Assembly (NCBI GenBank): GCA_944548615.1
Contig: OX155961.1
Coordinates: 10,252,673 to 10,316,672, forward strand
Direction of reading: 5' to 3'
Source: Micropterix aruncella
Taxonomy: Eukaryota; Arthropoda; Insecta; Lepidoptera; Micropterigidae
DNA length: 64,000 nt
The position numbers and the translations under genes are program-made. The stretch's first letter is position 1, and each line of letters opens with the position of its first letter. This document shows positions 58,216 through 64,000 of the stretch, in pieces. A model generated the notes under the pieces. The model was not told the DNA's origin. It saw only the letters and a list, made by a program, of their open reading frames with translations, and searched no databases.

Positions 58216-58320
58216 GAGCCTTCCTTGGTACGGGCTATGGCCTAGTTAGGCAGATTCTGCAACTAATACAATTGTAAATTTTTGTTTTTGAATGAATAAA
58301 ATTATAATTATTATTCAATA
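58216..58320 (+). mobile_element. Retroelement 3' tail with stem-loop, copy 6
   Basis: GGTACGGGCTATGGCCTAGTTAGG-type block with inner stem GGGC/GCCT and outer GCCT/AGGC (58217-58251), followed by GAATGAATAAAATTATAATT at about 58291. The body of the element is not identifiable. Confidence 0.45.
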
Positions 58321-58592
58321 ATTTACAGGGACACATAATATGTCCCATCAATTAAAGGGTTCGTATCAATTACAACATACAGGGACACATATTAAATTAT
58401 ATATTACTAACTAATATCAAATCTCGTGTATTATTTGCTTATGTATATATAGGTGTAGGTATGTATATATATATTTATGTATATATTCTTACGTATTATG
58501 CAATGCAACGTAAGTTCATAACATCAAAAGAGTCAGCTCATCGATACCATTGATTTTTAAAAATCAATGTCGATACCTTTAAACAAAAAGCA

Positions 58593-58631
58593 GCATCCCT
58601 AGATACGGGTCTCTGACCTAGTTAGGAATGC
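58593..58631 (+). ncRNA. Candidate 3' stem-loop, copy 7
   Basis: Outer stem GCATCCCTA/TAGGAATGC, then GATAC, inner stem GGGT/ACCT and CTAGTT. An AATTAATAAATAAAAAAAAA tail follows at about 58724. Confidence 0.5.
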
Positions 58632-58749
58632 GGATAGACATTTTCACCATAGGATGTGCTCAATCTCTCCCAACTCAACCATAGTATGTTAATGGTGTGT
58701 ATATGACATAATTATAAAGTTATTGTAAATTAATAAATAAAAAAAAATA

Positions 58750-59425
58750 AATATGGGACATCAATTTATAAAAAATCCAATCAAAAAACCAATTTTCACA
58801 AAATTTGACATATATGTTATTTACATCGTACTTTTACAGTTTTATGTATTAGAAACTTCCATACTCTTCTGCAAACCTTATGGTCCTCAAATGGTTAGGG
58901 TATGGTAGTCATATGAAAGGGGCGCATCCAGTCTTGCTGTTATTATATCTCTGGAGCTAAGGCATTAGGTACAAGGAAGCTATTTCGGATTCAAGTCGCA
59001 GTGGCGGAACGGTCGTTATCCGATTCTATTTAAGTCATCGCGTCGTCTGCTGATAAAGAAGATAGATGGACGTTAGGTTTGCGGAAATTACAATTGAGAA
59101 GCTTTATCTTTAAAGGCAAGGAGGAACGCCGGTAAGCGGCGTGTTTTGCCGGAATGGCTCTCGGTATTATGTTGAGAGTTGGCAATCCATTTCGTTACTA
59201 TAGTTCAGCCAAGCTTAAGAAACGTTCTTTCTCGAATGCAACGCGGTGGCATTTGCATGATAAGAACGCCAATGCTTCCCACATACTTTATTGATAATAA
59301 CATGATAATTATATGCTTGATATTTAAATGAGTTTATAGTTTGACTATTTTATTATAATTAGGTATTTTATTTTTTTACTTATTTTAGGTAAACATTAAG
59401 TATTTTAGGTATTTTTTTACATATT
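58750..59425. other. No recognisable gene
   Basis: 58970-59290 is less AT-rich and could be a diverged upstream part of the LINE fragment that follows, but I cannot read a frame. Confidence 0.4.
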
Positions 59426-59720
59426 TTACAACGAGGAGATCTTATTGAGACATATAAGATCCTCAATGATTACTACGACGTACATAAGCTCGAGGAAATA
59501 TTTATAAGGAATACCAATACACAGATTAGAGGGCACTGCTTAAAGTTGAATCGTTCAGGATTTAATTCTAACCCGAGGAAACATTTCTTGGTGAACAGAG
59601 TTGTGGACTCTTGGAATGAACTACCGCAGGAGGTCATTTGTGCTAAAAGTGTGAACGGATTTAAAAACCAATTAGACAAATATATAAAAAAAAAGATAAA
59701 TAAATAAATAAATAAATAAT
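59426..59720 (+). pseudogene. CR1-like LINE C-terminal fragment
   Basis: Plus-strand frame open for about 93 codons: LQRGDLIETYKILNDYYDV, then NTQIRGHCLKLNRSG, KHFLVNRVVDSWNELPQEVI and SVNGFKNQLDKY, stop TAA at 59705-59707. RGDLIETYKIL and VVxxWNxLPxEV..SVNxFKxxLDK are the standard end of CR1/L2-like ORF2 proteins. An (AAAT)n tail follows at once (59697-59719), so the 3' end is intact and the 5' end truncated. Confidence 0.88.
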
Positions 59721-60224
59721 ATCAACATAAAAAAAAAATAAAAACAGTGAAATGTATGCATCAGCTTAAGCTGCTAATGCTATAAAAAAATCGTAATAAA
59801 AATAATTTTGTTATTTTTATTATATTTTTTGCATTTTTATACTGTTGTTCATAAATAATATAATGATTATTTTAATCCTTCAATATAATAATAGTAAATT
59901 CATTGACGAAATGAGGTATGCCATTTTATTGAATACAGTGTGGAGTAAGCACATACAAAATAAACTTTTACTTTAGAACAGGTCCCGGCCTAGTTAGGTG
60001 ACATTGCCACTCTTTTTTACGATGAATTCATTTCTGGTGGCCATGTATTCATTTAGAGGATTTACTATATAATTAATGGATGGCAGACTTTAAATATTAT
60101 TCAATATTATTAAACGAATTTAATAATACCTAAAATATTTACGACTATAAATATGACGATTATTTATATCTAATATATTTACATACTACTTAAAATATTA
60201 TGAGTTTAGCATTTCAAAATGGCA

Positions 60225-60445
60225 TATCAGCAAACATTTCACAATGTGATTTCGGCCCAACGAGGCACCTGTTCGAAATGGATGTTAGACTAAAGACGGT
60301 GGACCGATTTTAACCATATATCCTGCCATGACCAATTTCAGCGCAATCGGATGAAGCGTTTGGGCGCTATCGTGGAAGAATACACACTGACAGACAGACA
60401 CACAGACACAAAGAAGTGCGTCCACAATACTTTTCTTGCCAGGAA
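60225..60445 (+). repeat. Interspersed repeat Z
   Basis: CACAATGTGATTTCGGCCCA, GCGCAATCGGATGAAGCGTT TGGGCGCTATCGTGG, a CACAGACACA run, then CAATACTTTTCTTGCC. Confidence 0.75.
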
Positions 60446-60449
60446 AGTA

Positions 60450-60715
60450 AAAGGTGTGTAATGTGTACAGGGTTGATCTATGTATGTTTTCCGTTTTTAT
60501 TCCACCATAATTTCTTAACTCTTGGACCGATTTAGAACTCTGTGGTATTGTTAGAAACGTTATGTCGTCCTGAGTGACCTTAACTGTCTAAATATTAAGT
60601 AAGTAGTTGTCTAATTGTCCAAATGTCCACATGTCCAAGCGTCAATAAATTAACATAAATATATCATATTTAGTGTCAAATGAATGGTCTGATTAATTAC
60701 ATTCCGGAAATATGC
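60450..60715 (-). repeat. Interspersed repeat W, minus-strand copy
   Basis: Plus-strand TTGATCTATGTATGTTTTCC, TTATTCCACCATAATTTCTT and GTCCAAATGTCCACATGTCC are the complement of W. It preserves the empty MITE site (complement ACATACATAG near 60484). Confidence 0.72.
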
Positions 60716-61224
60716 GTTTATTTTTATGGATAAATACATAAACCACAAAAGTGTTATAAGAAAACCGTTATGAAAATACCTATAAATACAAAAATTAACT
60801 TTCTGTAAAGGTAAATGTCCGTATGAGAGAAAATGTATGAGAGTTTGTAGCTTACTCTCGATAGCTACTGTCCGCTGGCTTTTCCACTTGAGAGTATTTT
60901 TTCTATCCGCGAGTTCTCTGCGAGTTTTTACGCAGTCATTGCTCTCAGACCCGTGTCGACTGTTGGCTGTAGAGAGTTTAGTTGAGAGCTTAATCAAATC
61001 TAAATAGAATCCTACAATTTTTAAATTTTGTTTACTGCCAGCGTTCATTTGTGTTTTCTCCAATGAATATGAACAAAGCCAAAAAAATTGCTGCTGCACT
61101 TATTGCCGTACACATTTTGAGAAAAAAAGAAGTAGATGCTGGGCACAATCATGGATTTTCGAATATCACAACTAGGTGCATTACAGCGATAAAATTCACA
61201 TAGCCATACGTCATTGCAAAAGCA
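60716..61224. other. No recognisable gene
   Basis: The 149-codon minus-strand ORF (60650-61099) starts inside repeat W and has no recognised motif. Confidence 0.45.
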
Positions 61225-62010
61225 AGTAAGATATTTATTTATTTATTTAGTAGTTACATCTTGGTATAGAGTTAATAGGGTGATCGTACAGCTATAATTT
61301 GTAAATATTTATATAAGCAATAAGGAAATGAACACAACCCATACGATCATTCTATCTAGACGAATGCCGAACTAGACCGAACAGCCTGTATCTGGGCATA
61401 CGAAATACACAGCCTTTGTTTTTTGAGTAGTACTGACGTTATTTGACTAATAGACTACATTCAATGCTAACACTAAGATAATGGCATAAAATATTATACA
61501 TATTAATACAAATATACATGATAAAAGAGTTAGTTACATACGATACATAACACATATACACGTACATATATGTATTTTAAATTATTGTATGAAGCAATTC
61601 CATATCAGTTTTTACACGACCTACATCATAAAGGAGCCATTTCTTTACGTTTGTTTTAAATATGTGTACGTTTGGGAACATTTTTTACTGACTCCTCTAA
61701 GGTAATAAAAAAATGGGGTGATGAAATACAACTGTCTTTGGGCAAAGGTTGTAAGTACATGAGGTATTAATTACATAGTTCGTCTCTTCCGCTATTCTAG
61801 TTGGTCTTTGCTGCTGGCTTCGGGAACGTTTCTCTAAAGTTTTGTAAAAATATATTAGGCATTGTTTCACGAACAACTGACGAATATTCAAAACGCTTGC
61901 TTTGCTGAACAGAAGGTCAGAGTCATGGCGGGGATGCTTCATGTAAGTAACCCTCAGTAGTAAAATGAATTCCAGGATTACTTTATGACACCGCTGGGCG
62001 AAGTAGCATG
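61225..62010 (-). pseudogene. LINE 3' fragment with RT C-terminal tail
   Basis: Minus strand: PCYFAQRCHKVILEFILLLR, SVLNIRQLFVKQCLIYFYK, a frameshift near 61780, then KKWLLYDVGRVKTDMELLH with a stop at 61579-61577. Same C-terminal domain as 1770-1925 and 5478-5750, so a third member of this LINE group. The stem-loop is at 61361-61402 and the TTTATTTATTTATTTAG tail at 61230-61246. Confidence 0.78.
61361..61402 (-). ncRNA. Candidate LINE 3'-UTR stem-loop, copy 8
   Basis: In element sense the outer stem ATGCC/GGCAT is flanked by CGT..TCG. The inner stem is AGGC/GTCT (one G-U pair), then CTAGTT. Located about 115 bp before the AT tail. Confidence 0.5.
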
Positions 62011-63447
62011 GCAGTATAGACATATTTAATCATTTTTTTAAATATAATTTTCTGATTAAGTGCTACAGTTTTGGAAGCATTGTAAATATATATTATTAAT
62101 TATAAAATAAAATGTTATTATTACCACATTTGTCGATTCAATAGATGAGTTTGTTGACAGCGAATCTTTCGTTTCTCTAGCATAGGAATCAAAAATTGTA
62201 GGGCGTTAAAATATGGCCAATTACTTATATAAACATCTTCTGTGCCATCCCCGCTTTCTCATTTTACATTTCTTCAGTTTCTGCGAGACCTTAAAAAGTA
62301 GAAAATAACAGAGCTAAAAAAAAATTAAGGCATCAGCTTAAAGAAAGCATTTTTGTAAACAGCTGTATACTATCAATTACCTTTATAATACGTAGTTTCG
62401 AAGATTATGTCATTTTCTTCGTACTTTTGCAGCAGCACAATCAAATTTTTTGGGAATTTCCTGCAGAATTTGTCGTTCAATTCACCATTCCTGTACTCTC
62501 ATGATTCCATAAAATTTGGTTTCTTCTTACAGCTCTATTAAGTCCTGAGTTTCCGCTTCGGACCACTTATTGATTTTTTCTTCAATTTCACTACTTGCCA
62601 TTGTAGACACAAAAGATGCATACAAAATAGTAAACAATAATAAAAACTCTCATTCAGCAATAATGATGATTATTACTTTCTTGGTTTAAGTAAAAGCATG
62701 AATTGGGTTCAATGAAATGAAACTTTCAAGAACGCTACATACATTATTGTGTCATACAAGTATGTATATAGATAGTTAGATACACGTTAATCTCCAATTA
62801 GTATACTCCTCTTCACTACGACATCGCGAGTGGCTTATTATATCAACATTTCCAAAATGGCGGCGATACGGCCACGTCCGAGCAACTGAAAAAAAGGGTA
62901 AATCGAGTGTAGAGTTTTCAACGCGACCTGAAAGTCCGCCTTTGGCTGAAGCGGCGACGCGGCGGAGCAGAGGGCCAGCAGAAAAGGAAATACGGGAGAA
63001 TATCTGCATTTCCGGTATTCCGCAAGGACGGCGTCCGCCGCCTCGGAAATTCAAACTAGCCTCTTTCGCCGGCACAACTCTTTCAGCGAGAGTATGACAT
63101 TACCGCATGATGTATCGCGTTACTTGTAGACTGGGGAACGGATGTTGGTTACTCTGCGTCATCGGACGTGCAGTGAAACAACTAGGTACATATTCCCCAT
63201 ATCAAAGAATACAAAAAATCATATGTGTCATAGGCTATAAGTTTTAGTAATATCGCCCAAATATGTACAGCCTTCAAAGGCATAATAAAACTTCACGATT
63301 AAATATAATTCATGACTGTGATTATATACCATGTTTTTCATGGTGGTCATATTTATCTCGGACTAACTGTTTTTCGTGTTTTTATTTGTTATTAACCACC
63401 CTACCTTTGGGTTATTATTCAAATAGTAGGTATGTAAATCCTTGTTT
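62011..63447. other. No recognised gene; GC-rich island
   Basis: 62850-63070 is strongly GC/CpG-rich and contains CCAAAATGGCGGCG, reminiscent of YY1-type promoter motifs. A minus-strand 99-codon ORF covers it without a recognised product. A promoter-proximal or 5'-exon region of an unseen gene is possible but unproven. Confidence 0.3.
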
Positions 63448-64000
63448 TTAAGCTATTGCATAGCTTTTATCGCGGGCCTAGGCCAGCGCGGCGACCGAAT
63501 GAAGAAATTTCTTAACGAAAATGAATGATTTTAAACTCATAATTACGTCTAAACCAGTACTGCTTACGATTCGAAAAAAATATATGTTAAAAAACAACAT
63601 TTTCCTAATATTCTTAGCTTTGAACATTTTAGATTTTGTTTATATTACATAGTGTAATTAATTTCTGAAATTAGGTCTAACCGAACACAAAAACGACTAC
63701 TACGCAAATACTATATGGCGAATTATTATGAAACCTGCACCATTTTAAAGATAATTTAATTATCTATCTTTTTATTTACGATTTTCTTCGAATAATCCGT
63801 TTTTTTTGCTTTATCAAATAAAAAATTCGTGCGCGGCGCTCTATCGGAAGACGTTTAAATTATTCCGAATCATTTGATTCCGCAGCCGCAAATGATTCAG
63901 AATATTTTCAACGTTTTCCGATAGAGCGCAGTTATCTGATATCAGAAAAAATAAAATAAATAAATAATTATAATTGCATAAATTGTTAAAAATGCTATGC
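63448..64000. repeat. Repeat H, copy 2 (cut by window end)
   Basis: A close copy of 42160-42715, including the hairpin (63836-63929) and the ATAATTATAATTGCATAA block at the right edge. The end of the element lies outside the window. Confidence 0.85.

Overview
The window looks like transposon-dense intergenic DNA from an insect, most probably a moth or butterfly. It is AT-rich, carries no bacterial-style gene clusters or operons, and every coding stretch I can identify with confidence belongs to a mobile element. The lepidopteran call rests on repeats that resemble common lepidopteran ones (an element opening AACTAGCTGACCCGTGCC, one ending in AAGTCGGTTAAAAA, a LINE ORF1 of the PHD-finger plus baculovirus-FP25K-like type). 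That is family recognition, not a search. I find no convincing host gene, no functional tRNA or rRNA gene and no CRISPR array.

Layout. 1-0.73 kb: reverse transcriptase (RT) remnant joined to the 3' end of a retroposon I call X. 1.2-4.8 kb: the best-preserved element, a minus-strand Jockey/CR1-like LINE with endonuclease and RT domains, disabled by one stop and at least two frameshifts. 5.0-5.75 kb: 3' fragment of a related LINE. 5.98-6.9 kb: broken LINE ORF1. 7.0-7.2 kb: a long (TA)n array. 8.3-9.8 kb: another LINE 3' end. 10-26 kb: sparse DNA with small DNA transposons (a PIF/Harbinger-type MITE at 15.7 kb, a Tc1/mariner-type MITE at 13.3 kb), an RNase H-bearing LINE fragment inserted in another repeat (17 kb), a tRNA-derived SINE (20.8 kb), 120-bp tandem repeats (20 and 23 kb), a perfect 65-bp fold-back (23.6 kb) and a mariner transposase fragment (25.7 kb). 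26.9-27.5 kb: (TA)n arrays flanking a perfect palindrome. 28-41 kb: several copies of X, one containing two 395-bp terminal-inverted-repeat (TIR) elements with 7-bp target duplications, plus an RTE-type LINE fragment (34 kb), a second SINE copy (34.9 kb) and another LINE 3' end (39.3 kb). 42.2 and 63.4 kb: two copies of a repeat holding a roughly 95-nt hairpin. 46.9-47.6 kb: a TIR element with a small ORF. 50-64 kb: further copies of the same repeats, a truncated piggyBac-like transposase (52.6 kb) and LINE 3' fragments (54.3, 59.4, 61.6 kb).

How it fits together. The interest is in the insertion history and in shared structures. Paralogous copies give the empty sites for several insertions: mariner-like MITE in repeat W, X in repeat Z, LINE in repeat T, 395-bp elements in X. 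The LINE and SINE-like 3' tails of several different families share a stem-loop whose sequence varies while base pairing is kept. That is the strongest candidate in the window for a conserved functional RNA structure. All comparisons were made by eye within this window; no search, alignment program or folding program was run.
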